Shown here: positions 16,295 through 23,570 of the stretch, in pieces
Position numbering within the stretch: the first letter of the stretch is position 1
How the letters are laid out: the number at the start of each line of letters is the position of its first letter
Assembly: GCA_035277145.1 (NCBI GenBank)
Contig: DATELA010000066.1
Span: forward strand, 5,975-69,974
Direction of reading: 5' to 3'
From: DASRAP01 sp035277145
Lineage (GTDB): Bacteria; Gemmatimonadota; Gemmatimonadetes; Gemmatimonadales; Gemmatimonadaceae
Length of the DNA stretch: 64,000 bases
The notes under the pieces: model-generated
The model's input: only the letters and a program-made list of their open reading frames with translations
What the model was told of the DNA's origin: nothing
Database searches by the model: none
Program-made: the position numbers and the translations under genes

Positions 16295-17911
16295 ATGGCG
16301 ATCAAGGGCTCACTCAAAGAAGCGTCACTCCCCGACGTATTGCAGCTCCTGTCGATGGGGCTCAAGACGGGCTGCTTGTCGGTGACGCATCGCAACAACT
16401 TCGGCTCGATCTATTTCGACAAGGGCCGTATTTGTTTTGCGTCGATCGTGAATCGTCGCGACCGGCTCGGCGACATTCTCGTAAAGAGCGGCAAGCTGTC
16501 GCAGGACCAACTCGAAGATGCGATTGCGGCGCAATCACACGACCGTGAGACGCGGCTTGGCGACATTCTCGTGAGACAGGGCGTGATCACGCGCGAGGAG
16601 TTGCACGGGCAGATCCGCGTGCAGATCGAAGAAGCCGTGTATTTCCTGTTCACGTGGACGCAGGGCAGCTTCAACTTCGAAGCGGACGTGCGGCCGGACG
16701 AGCAGGATTTTCTCGTGTCCATCAGTCCCGATGCGCTGCTGCTCGAAGGCGCGCGGCGCGTCGACGAATGGAGTTTGATCGAGAAGAAGATTCCGACGTT
16801 CGACATTGTGTTCGAGGTGGATCACCGGCGTCTGATGGACAGCAGCGCCGTACTCACCAACGAGCAGGACATCATCGTGCGGTTGCTCGACGGCAGGCGC
16901 GACGTGCAGGACATCGTTGAGGAGTCGGGGCTCGTCGAGTTCGAAGTGGGAAAGGCGTTGTACGGTCTCGCGACAGCGGGATTCCTGCATCGCGTTGGAA
17001 CATCGCGCGCGATCGAACCGAAGATTCCCGAAGCGCGCGTCGAAGAGCACCGCAATCTGGGCATCGCGTTTTACAAGACCGGAATGCTCGAAGAAGCGAT
17101 GCGCGAATTCCGTCGCGTGATGGATTTGCATCCCGGCGATGAAGCGTCGCGCTTTTACACGGGCTTGTCGCTGATCCGCCAAGGCAAATGGTCCGACGCC
17201 GCGAACGCATTTCATGAAGCGGCGGCGCCCCGCAACGCAAAGGCGTCCATCTTTCACAACCTCGCGTACGCGCTCGAACGGCTGGGCCGCTATGACGAAG
17301 CGCGCGGCGCGCTCGAAGAAGCACAAAAGCGCGGGCTGGAGAAGGATCCTCGCGTTCGTACGTCACTGGGCATCGTGCTGTTGCGTCTCGGTGACATCGC
17401 TAGCGCCGACAAGGAATTGGCGGCGACACGCGAGCTGTTTGCGCCGCGCGATCCGACGCCCGCGTGGTATCACGCAGCGTCGCTCACGGCTGCATTGCAA
17501 GGCGATCTCGATCGCGCCGGCAAAATCCTCGGCGAGGGAATCGCTGCGCATCCGCACGCCGCGGTGTTGTTCAACAATCAGTCGGTCGTGCAGGAACGGT
17601 TGGGCCGTCACGAAGAGGCGTACGCCGTGGCCGATCGCGGTGTGCAGGAAGACGGCGGCATTCCGCAATTGCACAAGAACCTTGGCGACGCGCACTATCG
17701 CGGTGGTCGCGCCGACGAGGCGCTCGAATCGTTCCAGCGCGCGGCGAAGCTCAGTCCGGATCTCGGTCCGGACATGTATCTGAAAATCGGAACCATTTAT
17801 TTCAAACGCCGCGACCGCGATCACGCGATCGCCGCATGGGAGCGCGCGGTCGCGCTCGATCCGCACAACGCAATCGTGCGCGCCAATCTCGATGCGGCGC
17901 GCAAACTCTGA
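16295..17911 (+). CDS. DUF4388 (PATAN-like) protein with C-terminal TPRs, copy 2
   Basis: 538 aa; the ATG immediately follows the stop of the DnaA-like gene. It starts MAIKGSLKEASLPDVLQLL and KTGCLSV like copy 1 at 10991, with two GDILV motifs and GARRVDEWS in the middle. A longer TPR array (about 250-535, at least seven units) follows. It seems to be a diverged paralogue of copy 1 with an expanded TPR tail. Probably a cytoplasmic adaptor. The stop overlaps the cheR start (ATGA). Domain assignment is by motif recognition; function is not known. Confidence 0.82.
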   Translation: MAIKGSLKEASLPDVLQLLSMGLKTGCLSVTHRNNFGSIYFDKGRICFASIVNRRDRLGDILVKSGKLSQDQLEDAIAAQSHDRETRLGDILVRQGVITREELHGQIRVQIEEAVYFLFTWTQGSFNFEADVRPDEQDFLVSISPDALLLEGARRVDEWSLIEKKIPTFDIVFEVDHRRLMDSSAVLTNEQDIIVRLLDGRRDVQDIVEESGLVEFEVGKALYGLATAGFLHRVGTSRAIEPKIPEARVEEHRNLGIAFYKTGMLEEAMREFRRVMDLHPGDEASRFYTGLSLIRQGKWSDAANAFHEAAAPRNAKASIFHNLAYALERLGRYDEARGALEEAQKRGLEKDPRVRTSLGIVLLRLGDIASADKELAATRELFAPRDPTPAWYHAASLTAALQGDLDRAGKILGEGIAAHPHAAVLFNNQSVVQERLGRHEEAYAVADRGVQEDGGIPQLHKNLGDAHYRGGRADEALESFQRAAKLSPDLGPDMYLKIGTIYFKRRDRDHAIAAWERAVALDPHNAIVRANLDAARKL

Positions 17912-18738
17912 TGACGCGGGCCGACTCCGGCGAAGACGAGGCCGGATTCCGCCGACTCACCGCGAAAATCGCGCGCGAGAAGAAGTTTGCGTGCGGGAGT
18001 TACAAGGATCGTTGTTTGCGCCGCCGTATCGCGGTGCGCATGCGCGCGTGCAAGACGCCCTCGTACGCGACGTACACGGCGTTTCTCGACCAGCACCCTG
18101 CCGAGTGGGAGAAGTTGCTCGACGCGCTGACGATCAACGTCACCAAACTCTTTCGCAATCCCGATGTCTACGACGCGATAGCCGATGTCGTGGTGCCGGA
18201 GCTGTGGAATCGGACTGGGCCGACGGTACGCGTGTGGAGCGCGGGCTGCTCGTCCGGCGAGGAGACCTATTCCATCGCGATCCTCTTTCATCGCCACGCG
18301 GTTGCCGCGCGCGAGCAATCGCGTCTCGGACGGGTGCACGTGCTCGGCAGCGACATCGACAAGCGTTCGCTGCTCGCTGCGGAGCGCGGCGCGTATCGTA
18401 CACCAGCGTTCGGCGATACGCGCGACGACCTGCGCAAGGCGTACTTTTCGGCGAGCGATCCGGCGGAAGTGAACGCTGCTATTCGTGCGATTACGCGGTT
18501 CGAGCGGCGCGACCTGCTCAACGATCCGCCACCGAACGGTCCATTTCAGCTCGTTGTGTGCCGCAACGTCATGATTTATTTCGATCGCCCATCGCAAGAT
18601 CAGCTGATGGAGCGATTTCATTCGGTGTTGTCACCCGGCGGTTTTCTCGTGCTGGGCAAGACGGAGACATTGTTTGGCGCGCCGCGCGACCGGTTCACTA
18701 TTGTGAAGCAACGTGAGCGTATCTACCGCCGTGTCTGA
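17911..18738 (+). CDS. cheR: CheR chemoreceptor methyltransferase
   Basis: Transfers methyl groups from S-adenosylmethionine to glutamates of chemoreceptors. 275 aa from the ATG at 17911 (ATGA overlap); the open frame upstream is a shadow. It has the N-terminal helical domain with YKDRCLRRRIAVRMRA and NVTKLFRNPDVY, the SAM-binding motif VWSAGCSSGEETYSIAI and FQLVVCRNVMIYFD near the end. It is a complete, single-domain CheR. Its receptor substrates are not encoded in this window. It overlaps cheD by 26 bases. Confidence 0.95.
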   Translation: MTRADSGEDEAGFRRLTAKIAREKKFACGSYKDRCLRRRIAVRMRACKTPSYATYTAFLDQHPAEWEKLLDALTINVTKLFRNPDVYDAIADVVVPELWNRTGPTVRVWSAGCSSGEETYSIAILFHRHAVAAREQSRLGRVHVLGSDIDKRSLLAAERGAYRTPAFGDTRDDLRKAYFSASDPAEVNAAIRAITRFERRDLLNDPPPNGPFQLVVCRNVMIYFDRPSQDQLMERFHSVLSPGGFLVLGKTETLFGAPRDRFTIVKQRERIYRRV

Positions 18739-19240
18739 CGGCCGCCTCGCGCGCGCCAACGTTGTCGAAGCGCGCGTGAAAGTCGCGCACATGGCCGCGT
18801 TGGCTGAAACGGGCCGCATTGTGACGGTCGGTCTTGGTTCGTGCGTGGCGATTACGCTGTGGGACAAGGCGCGGCGTGTGGGCGCGCTCGCGCACGTGCT
18901 GCTGCCCGAACCGCACGCCGGCGGAGCGGTCGAGAATCCCGCGAAGTTCGCGACGACTGCGGTGCCCGCGCTCGAGGAAGCCATGCGCGAATGCGGATCG
19001 CGCGGACCATACGTCGCGACGCTGACAGGTGGTGCGAGTCTCTTCGGTCAGCTGCTGAAAATGCGCGGTGAGAACGTCGGCGGACGTAACACTGCCGCGG
19101 CGTTGGCTGCGCTCGAACGCGCGAACATACCGGTCGTTGGGAGCGATACCGGCGGTGATTACGGTCGCACGGTGACGCTCGATGTTGCAGATGGGAGTGT
19201 CACCGTTCGGTCTGTCTCGAAGGGTACGCGTGTCCTCTAA
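18713..19240 (+). CDS. cheD: CheD chemoreceptor glutamine deamidase
   Basis: Deamidates receptor glutamines and binds CheC. 175 aa, GTG start inside the 3' end of cheR. The family catalytic residues are visible: Cys44 in VGLGSCVAI, His61 in AHVLLPE, and Thr38 just before. The LTGGASLFGQ and VGSDTGGDYGRTV motifs are conserved. Together with CheC (7583) it implies the CheC/CheD adaptation loop known from Bacillus and Thermotoga, even though no receptor gene is nearby. Confidence 0.93.
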   Translation: MSVSTAVSDGRLARANVVEARVKVAHMAALAETGRIVTVGLGSCVAITLWDKARRVGALAHVLLPEPHAGGAVENPAKFATTAVPALEEAMRECGSRGPYVATLTGGASLFGQLLKMRGENVGGRNTAAALAALERANIPVVGSDTGGDYGRTVTLDVADGSVTVRSVSKGTRVL

Positions 19241-20327
19241 CGTCCGCTCCGTGTTGGTCGTCGACGACAGCGCGTTCATGCGCAAAGTGCTGTCGGAGAT
19301 GATCGCGTCCATCGACGGCTTTCGCGTACTTGCGACCGCGCGCAACGGACAGGATGCCGTCGAGAAAGTGCACGCGTTGAATCCGGATATCGTCACACTC
19401 GACATCGAAATGCCGGAGCTCGACGGGCTGCAGGCGCTTGGGTACATCATGAGCGAAGCACCGCGACCCGTCGTGATGCTGAGTGCGACTGATACAGTTT
19501 CGGGAATGGACACCACAATCCGCGCGCTTGAACTCGGCGCAGTGGATTTCGTGCGCAAACCCTCCGGCCCGATTTCACTCGACGTGTCAATTGTTCGCGA
19601 GCGTCTCGGCGAAGCACTGCGCGCGGCCGCGCAGACGAACATGCGCGGCACGGGAATGCTCGCACCGTTCCCGACTGGACAGCGCGCGCGTCCGCGAACG
19701 CCGGCGGGTGTCGGTGCGGTGCGCGGACACATCGAAGGCGCACGGGTTTGCGTTGCCATTGCCGCGTCCGCGGGTGGGCCGCGTGCGTTGGCGCAGGTGA
19801 TTCCAATGCTGCCGCGGGACCTTGGCGCAGCAGTGGTCGTCGTTCAACACATGCCGACGGGTTTCACGCGGTCGTTTGCCGCACGTCTCGACGCGATGAG
19901 CAGAGTCCCTGTGAGCGAAGCGGAGCACGGCGCACTCATTCGCGCCGGACGCGTGTATCTCGCGCCGGGCGGCCGTCACATGCGCGTCGCGCTCGACGGA
20001 AGCGCGCCGCACGTCGTGCTCGATGATGCGCCACCGATGTGGGGTGTTCGTCCCGCCGCCGATCCGCTGATGACGAGTGTCGCCGACGTGTTCGGTGCAG
20101 CGAGCGTAGGCGTTGTGCTGACCGGCATGGGTCGTGATGGCGCCGATGGATTGCACGCGATTCGCCGCGTGGGTGGCGGTGCCATCGTGCAGGATCGTGA
20201 GACGTCGACGGTGTACGGCATGCCGCATGCGGCGCTCGAGCGCGCCGGCGCGGACAGTGTGCGTCCGCTCGACGCGGTTGCCGGCGCGATCGCCGAGTGG
20301 GTCGCTACGCACGGAGCCGCGGTATGA
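19230..20327 (+). CDS. cheB: CheB protein-glutamate methylesterase
   Basis: Response regulator that demethylates chemoreceptors. About 365 aa from the GTG at 19230, which overlaps cheD by 11 bases and gives SSNVRSVLVVDDSAFMRK. An ATG at 19182 would add 16 residues. The receiver domain (about 1-125) has D12-D13 and the phospho-site in VTLDIEMPELDG. The esterase domain (about 175-365) has the Ser in AASAGGPRAL, the His in VVQHMPTGF and the Asp in GMGRDGADG. All catalytic residues are present, so it should be controlled by CheA phosphorylation. Confidence 0.94.
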   Translation: MSSNVRSVLVVDDSAFMRKVLSEMIASIDGFRVLATARNGQDAVEKVHALNPDIVTLDIEMPELDGLQALGYIMSEAPRPVVMLSATDTVSGMDTTIRALELGAVDFVRKPSGPISLDVSIVRERLGEALRAAAQTNMRGTGMLAPFPTGQRARPRTPAGVGAVRGHIEGARVCVAIAASAGGPRALAQVIPMLPRDLGAAVVVVQHMPTGFTRSFAARLDAMSRVPVSEAEHGALIRAGRVYLAPGGRHMRVALDGSAPHVVLDDAPPMWGVRPAADPLMTSVADVFGAASVGVVLTGMGRDGADGLHAIRRVGGGAIVQDRETSTVYGMPHAALERAGADSVRPLDAVAGAIAEWVATHGAAV

Positions 20328-20842
20328 CACGCGCGCAAGTGCGCCGACTCACACTCGCGCTGCCAAGCGCGATGTCGGAATTGCCGCTCCGGGATCGACT
20401 GCACCTCGATGACCAGATCAATTTTCTCATTGTGCGCATCGGCACCGAACGTTTTGCATTTGACATGACGCGCGTGGTCGAAGTCGTCGACGCCACGTCA
20501 CTCGATCTCGTTCCGCAGCTCGGCGACGCGACGCTCGGTCTCGTCACGTGGCGCGGAAAAGCGCACGCGGTGTGGTCGACGGGTGGAACGCTCCGCGCGT
20601 CCGTCGAGAAGATCGATACGGCGGTATTCTTGCGTGATGATCCTCCGGTCGCGTTCGCTGTGGACGATGTCGAAGACATCGTGACTGTTCCGGGCACGAG
20701 CGTGCGCGCATTGAACGGCGTTGACGACGGGGCGGGTCTCGTGCTCGGCGCGCTGCACGTCGACGATTCACTCGCCACTGTGGTCGATCCGATTGTGCTC
20801 GCGGCCGCACTGCGCGGCCGGGACGAGGTCGTCGCCTCATGA
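20324..20842 (+). CDS. cheW: CheW-like coupling protein (copy 2)
   Basis: 172 aa from the ATG at 20324 (ATGA overlap with cheB). A short N-terminal extension (about 30 residues) precedes a CheW fold (INFLIVRIGTERFAFDMTRV). The usual GxxNLRG core is changed to GLVTWRGKAHAVW, so this is a divergent member. It may bind CheA or a non-standard receptor, or act as a competitor of the other CheW proteins; that is inference. It overlaps the next cheW by 4 bases. Confidence 0.82.
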   Translation: MTRAQVRRLTLALPSAMSELPLRDRLHLDDQINFLIVRIGTERFAFDMTRVVEVVDATSLDLVPQLGDATLGLVTWRGKAHAVWSTGGTLRASVEKIDTAVFLRDDPPVAFAVDDVEDIVTVPGTSVRALNGVDDGAGLVLGALHVDDSLATVVDPIVLAAALRGRDEVVAS

Positions 20843-21312
20843 CTGCCACCGCCGATCGCATTCAACTCGTCACGTTCGCGGTCGCCGGTGATCGTTTTGC
20901 GACGGACATTTTTTCCGTGGAGCGTGTGCTTCGGTACACTCAGCCGCGGCCGGTTCCCAATACGCCGGCGTGGTTGCTCGGTGTCATCGATTATCGCGAT
21001 CGCGTTGTGCCGGTCCTGGATTTGCGCGCACGGCTCGAATTGCCGACGGCGGCGCCGACCGCCACGACGCGCGTGCTCGTGTTTGAAGTCGAGGGGCAGT
21101 GGATCGGTGTGCTGGTCGACTCCGTACACGAAGTCGCGACGATTGCGCGCGGTGACATCGAAGCACCGCCGGCACTGTTCCGCGGACTGACGAAAGACTA
21201 TCTCATGGGACTGCTGCGGCGGTCGGAGGGCGTTGTGATCGTTCTGGATGCCGGCAAACTGTTCACGTCACAAGAGCGGCTCGTGCTCGAGCAGAGCGGA
21301 GGTGCGCGGTGA
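20839..21312 (+). CDS. cheW: CheW coupling protein (copy 3)
   Basis: 157 aa, single CheW domain. IQLVTFAVAGDRFATDIFSVERVL, split here as first strand and helix, is followed by the core LLGVIDYRDRVVPVLDL (classical except Asp-Tyr for Asn-Leu) and the C-terminal GVLVDSVHEVATI. ATG overlaps the previous stop, and the GTG of the next gene overlaps its stop. Three CheW proteins for one CheA in a single operon suggests separate receptor pools or array subtypes; that is inference. Confidence 0.9.
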   Translation: MTATADRIQLVTFAVAGDRFATDIFSVERVLRYTQPRPVPNTPAWLLGVIDYRDRVVPVLDLRARLELPTAAPTATTRVLVFEVEGQWIGVLVDSVHEVATIARGDIEAPPALFRGLTKDYLMGLLRRSEGVVIVLDAGKLFTSQERLVLEQSGGAR

Positions 21313-22160
21313 GCGATCTCATCACGTGGCGTGCGCGGCGTTCGGCGCTCAACGCACGACTGGATGAACCCGATGCGGTGGTGGAGCGCGACGCGATCAA
21401 GGACGACATCATCGCGTTGTTCAAGGCGGTCGAACAAAGCATCACGGATCTCACCGCATTGAAAGCGGAGATCAAGTCGCTCGTCGACAAATGGAAGACA
21501 TTGCAGGCACCGACCAGCGCGCCGCAGTTCGCCGGCGAAGCGCCGCTCGTGCACGCCGATCACATCGGCGCGTCCACGTTCATCGAGAAAGGGTGGAGCA
21601 GACTTTCGCTGGGCGATTACGAAGGCGCGGAAGCGTCGCTGCTGAAAGCGATCGAACTCTCTCCGGGGAATCCGCAGTCCGAAGCGCTACTCGGTTGGGC
21701 GCAGATGCTGCAGGAGAAATACGACGACGCGCTCATGAACTTTCAGCGCGTGTTGATGCGCGAACCACAGAACGCACTCGCGCGCATCAACGTCGGGTAC
21801 ATCTGCCTGAAGAAAGGGATTTTCGGTGAAGCCATCGAGCATTTGTCGAAAGCAATTCGACTCGACAACGACAAGAAGGCGACGCTGTACGCGCATTTTT
21901 ATCTCGGGCTCGTGTATCTCGAGCGCGAGATGTACGACGACGCGCAGACGTTCTTTCGAAAAACGCTCGCACTCGGTCCGAATTTGATCGAGGCGTATTA
22001 CGAGCTTGGCAGGTCGCAGTGGTTCAACGAGGAACAGGACGCCGCAAAACAGACGTGGCGCGACGGACACGCGGCCAACAAGTTCAGCCCGTGGGGAAAG
22101 AAGTGCGCGGAAGTGCTCAAGACGGTCGAGGGCGGAGGGACACCGCCGCGCGGCGTGTGA
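21309..22160 (+). CDS. TPR-repeat protein with N-terminal coiled coil
   Basis: 283 aa, GTG start overlapping cheW (GTGA). Residues about 20-65 form a probable coiled coil (VERDAIKDDIIALFKAVEQ and following heptads). At least four TPR units follow (about 95-265; FIEKGWSRLSLGDYEGAEAS, LGWAQMLQEKYDDALMNFQR). No signal peptide is seen. Probably another scaffold of the same chemosensory assembly. No specific family function is recognised. Confidence 0.8.
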   Translation: MSDLITWRARRSALNARLDEPDAVVERDAIKDDIIALFKAVEQSITDLTALKAEIKSLVDKWKTLQAPTSAPQFAGEAPLVHADHIGASTFIEKGWSRLSLGDYEGAEASLLKAIELSPGNPQSEALLGWAQMLQEKYDDALMNFQRVLMREPQNALARINVGYICLKKGIFGEAIEHLSKAIRLDNDKKATLYAHFYLGLVYLEREMYDDAQTFFRKTLALGPNLIEAYYELGRSQWFNEEQDAAKQTWRDGHAANKFSPWGKKCAEVLKTVEGGGTPPRGV

Positions 22161-23143
22161 CGCCGGGAGTCGCGTTGACCGTGCGCGTAGCGCGCGCAGT
22201 CGTATCGGGCGCGGTCGCACTGACCGCGCTTCTGTTTTTGGCGCCGGCGCACGCCGCCGCACAGGACGACGCCGAGCGATTTCAGAGCGGGCGATTCACG
22301 ATCCTCGCGTACCCAGGTGACGCCACGCTCGCGCGCAGCTTGCTCGCGCGTGCGCTCGCCCGTGACACGTTTCCCGGATTGCCCCGGCCGTCGGCGGCGG
22401 TGACCATCGCGCTCGCGCCCGACGACACGCGATTCCGCGAGTGGACCGGTTCGGGGTTTCCGGAGTGGGGCGCTGCTGCCGCATTTCCGTCGACGATGCG
22501 CATCGTCATGCACGGGCGGCGCGCGGGGAGCGACGCCGGGGATCCGGTGGTCGTGCTTCGCCACGAACTCGCGCATCTGGCGCTCGCGGAGGCGCTCGGC
22601 GACCGGCCACCGCGGTGGTTCGACGAGGGATACGCGAGCTACGCGGCGGGCGAGTGGGGCCGGGAAGAGATCCTCGCGACGAACGTCGCGCTCCTGGTCC
22701 GGGGTCCATTCACATTCGATGCTCTGGAGGACGCGTTCGCTGGTGGGACGACGCGCGCAACTGCGGCGTACGCCTTGGCCCACCGGGCTGTTGCAGAGCT
22801 GGCCGCGCTTGACCCGAACCGCGGGCTAACGCTGTTTTTCGCGCGGTGGCGTGAGGGGGCGTCGCTCGATGCAGCGATCCGGTCGTCCTACGGCATCACA
22901 CTGGGTGCATTCGAGGATCGCTGGCGTTCGCGCACGCGGCGAAAGTACGGCATGCTCGCGCTGGCGGCGGATCTCACACTTGTGGCGGGATTGATCAGCG
23001 CAGTCGTTGTACCGGTGTACCTCGCCCGTCGAAAACGCGAGCGAAAACGGCTCGAAACATTACGAAACAATGAAGCCGCGCAGGAGCAGCGGGCGCGCGA
23101 GAGCGCACTCGACGCGCTGCTCGGCAAAAACAGTGACTCGTGA
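22157..23143 (+). CDS. Exported, membrane-anchored peptidase-MA-like metalloprotease
   Basis: 328 aa from the GTG at 22157 (GTGA overlap), chosen because it starts a signal peptide (ALTALLFLAPAHAAAQ). The HELAH motif with a downstream WFDEGYASY gives a gluzincin-like zinc site (HExxH plus Glu), as in the peptidase-MA group. A C-terminal membrane helix (about LTLVAGLISAVVVPVYLA) is followed by a basic/charged cytoplasmic tail. It ends the co-directional run that began with ileS. It could cut an extracytoplasmic partner of the chemosensory system; substrate unknown. Confidence 0.75.
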   Translation: MTPGVALTVRVARAVVSGAVALTALLFLAPAHAAAQDDAERFQSGRFTILAYPGDATLARSLLARALARDTFPGLPRPSAAVTIALAPDDTRFREWTGSGFPEWGAAAAFPSTMRIVMHGRRAGSDAGDPVVVLRHELAHLALAEALGDRPPRWFDEGYASYAAGEWGREEILATNVALLVRGPFTFDALEDAFAGGTTRATAAYALAHRAVAELAALDPNRGLTLFFARWREGASLDAAIRSSYGITLGAFEDRWRSRTRRKYGMLALAADLTLVAGLISAVVVPVYLARRKRERKRLETLRNNEAAQEQRARESALDALLGKNSDS

Positions 23144-23154
23144 CCCGAAGTTGC

Positions 23155-23183
23155 TTGACACTCCCCTCTACGATCCATAACCT
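23155..23183 (+). promoter_or_regulatory. Probable promoter with leaderless start for the 66-aa gene
   Basis: TTGACA at 23155-23160 is a perfect -35 box. After 17 bases comes TAACCT (23178-23183), a TANNNT-type -10. The ATG at 23190 lies 6 bases beyond, so transcription would begin at or next to the start codon. No Shine-Dalgarno sequence is visible between -10 and ATG, in line with a leaderless mRNA. Confidence 0.6.
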
Positions 23184-23189
23184 TTTTCC

Positions 23190-23390
23190 ATGGCTTCCGC
23201 GTCGACTCCGCAGAGCGCAAAACTACCCGCAGATTTGACCGTCCGTGCGCGCGGGTATGTATGGTGGATTGCAGCCGCAGTGACGCTCCTTGCTGGATAC
23301 GCCGATCTCTGGCGCGGCGGTGAAACGCTCGCACCAATCCTGCTGGTGGTGGGGTACTGTGTATTGGTACCTGTTGCGATTCTGCGATAA
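23190..23390 (+). CDS. Small membrane protein, two predicted helices
   Basis: 66 aa: a polar N-terminus of about 22 residues, then hydrophobic segments VWWIAAAVTLLAGYADL (about 24-40) and TLAPILLVVGYCVLVPVAIL (about 46-65), ending in Arg right after the second helix. The promoter-like sequence just upstream and a clean open frame support a real gene. It lies before tRNA-Val and may share its transcript. No family is recognised. Confidence 0.6.
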   Translation: MASASTPQSAKLPADLTVRARGYVWWIAAAVTLLAGYADLWRGGETLAPILLVVGYCVLVPVAILR

Positions 23391-23393
23391 GGT
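23364..23393 (+). promoter_or_regulatory. Possible tRNA-Val promoter
   Basis: TTGGTA (23364-23369) and TAAGGT (23388-23393), 18 bases apart, lie in the 3' end of the small membrane gene, about 33 bases before the tRNA. Matches are only partial, so this is a weak call. Confidence 0.28.
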
Positions 23394-23426
23394 TGTCGGT
23401 CTCGCGATGGGGGCAGGAGCTCGTAC

Positions 23427-23500
23427 GGGCGAATAGCTCAGTTGGTTAGAGCACCTGCCTTACACGCAGGGGGTCGGGGGTTCGAGTCCCTCTTCGCCCA
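23427..23500 (+). tRNA. tRNA-Val (anticodon UAC)
   Basis: 74 bases fold as a full cloverleaf. The acceptor stem pairs GGGCGAA (23427-23433) with TTCGCCC (23493-23499), with A23500 as discriminator. The D-arm contains AGCTCAGTTGGTTAGAGC. The anticodon stem CCTGC/GCAGG encloses the loop CTTACAC, giving anticodon TAC. The T-arm contains GGTTCGAGTCC. CCA is not encoded and must be added after transcription. UAC reads GUA and other Val codons. Confidence 0.97.
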
Positions 23501-23570
23501 TGTGATGCTGGAGGGGCGCGCCATCCGGTGCGTTCAACGAGCGATGGAATTCTTGAAGGAGCGCGGAGAG

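Noticed and set aside
23442..23570. Start of the exported TPR protein inside the tRNA
   Set aside because: The frame is open there by chance; the ribosome site and signal peptide support the ATG at 23571.
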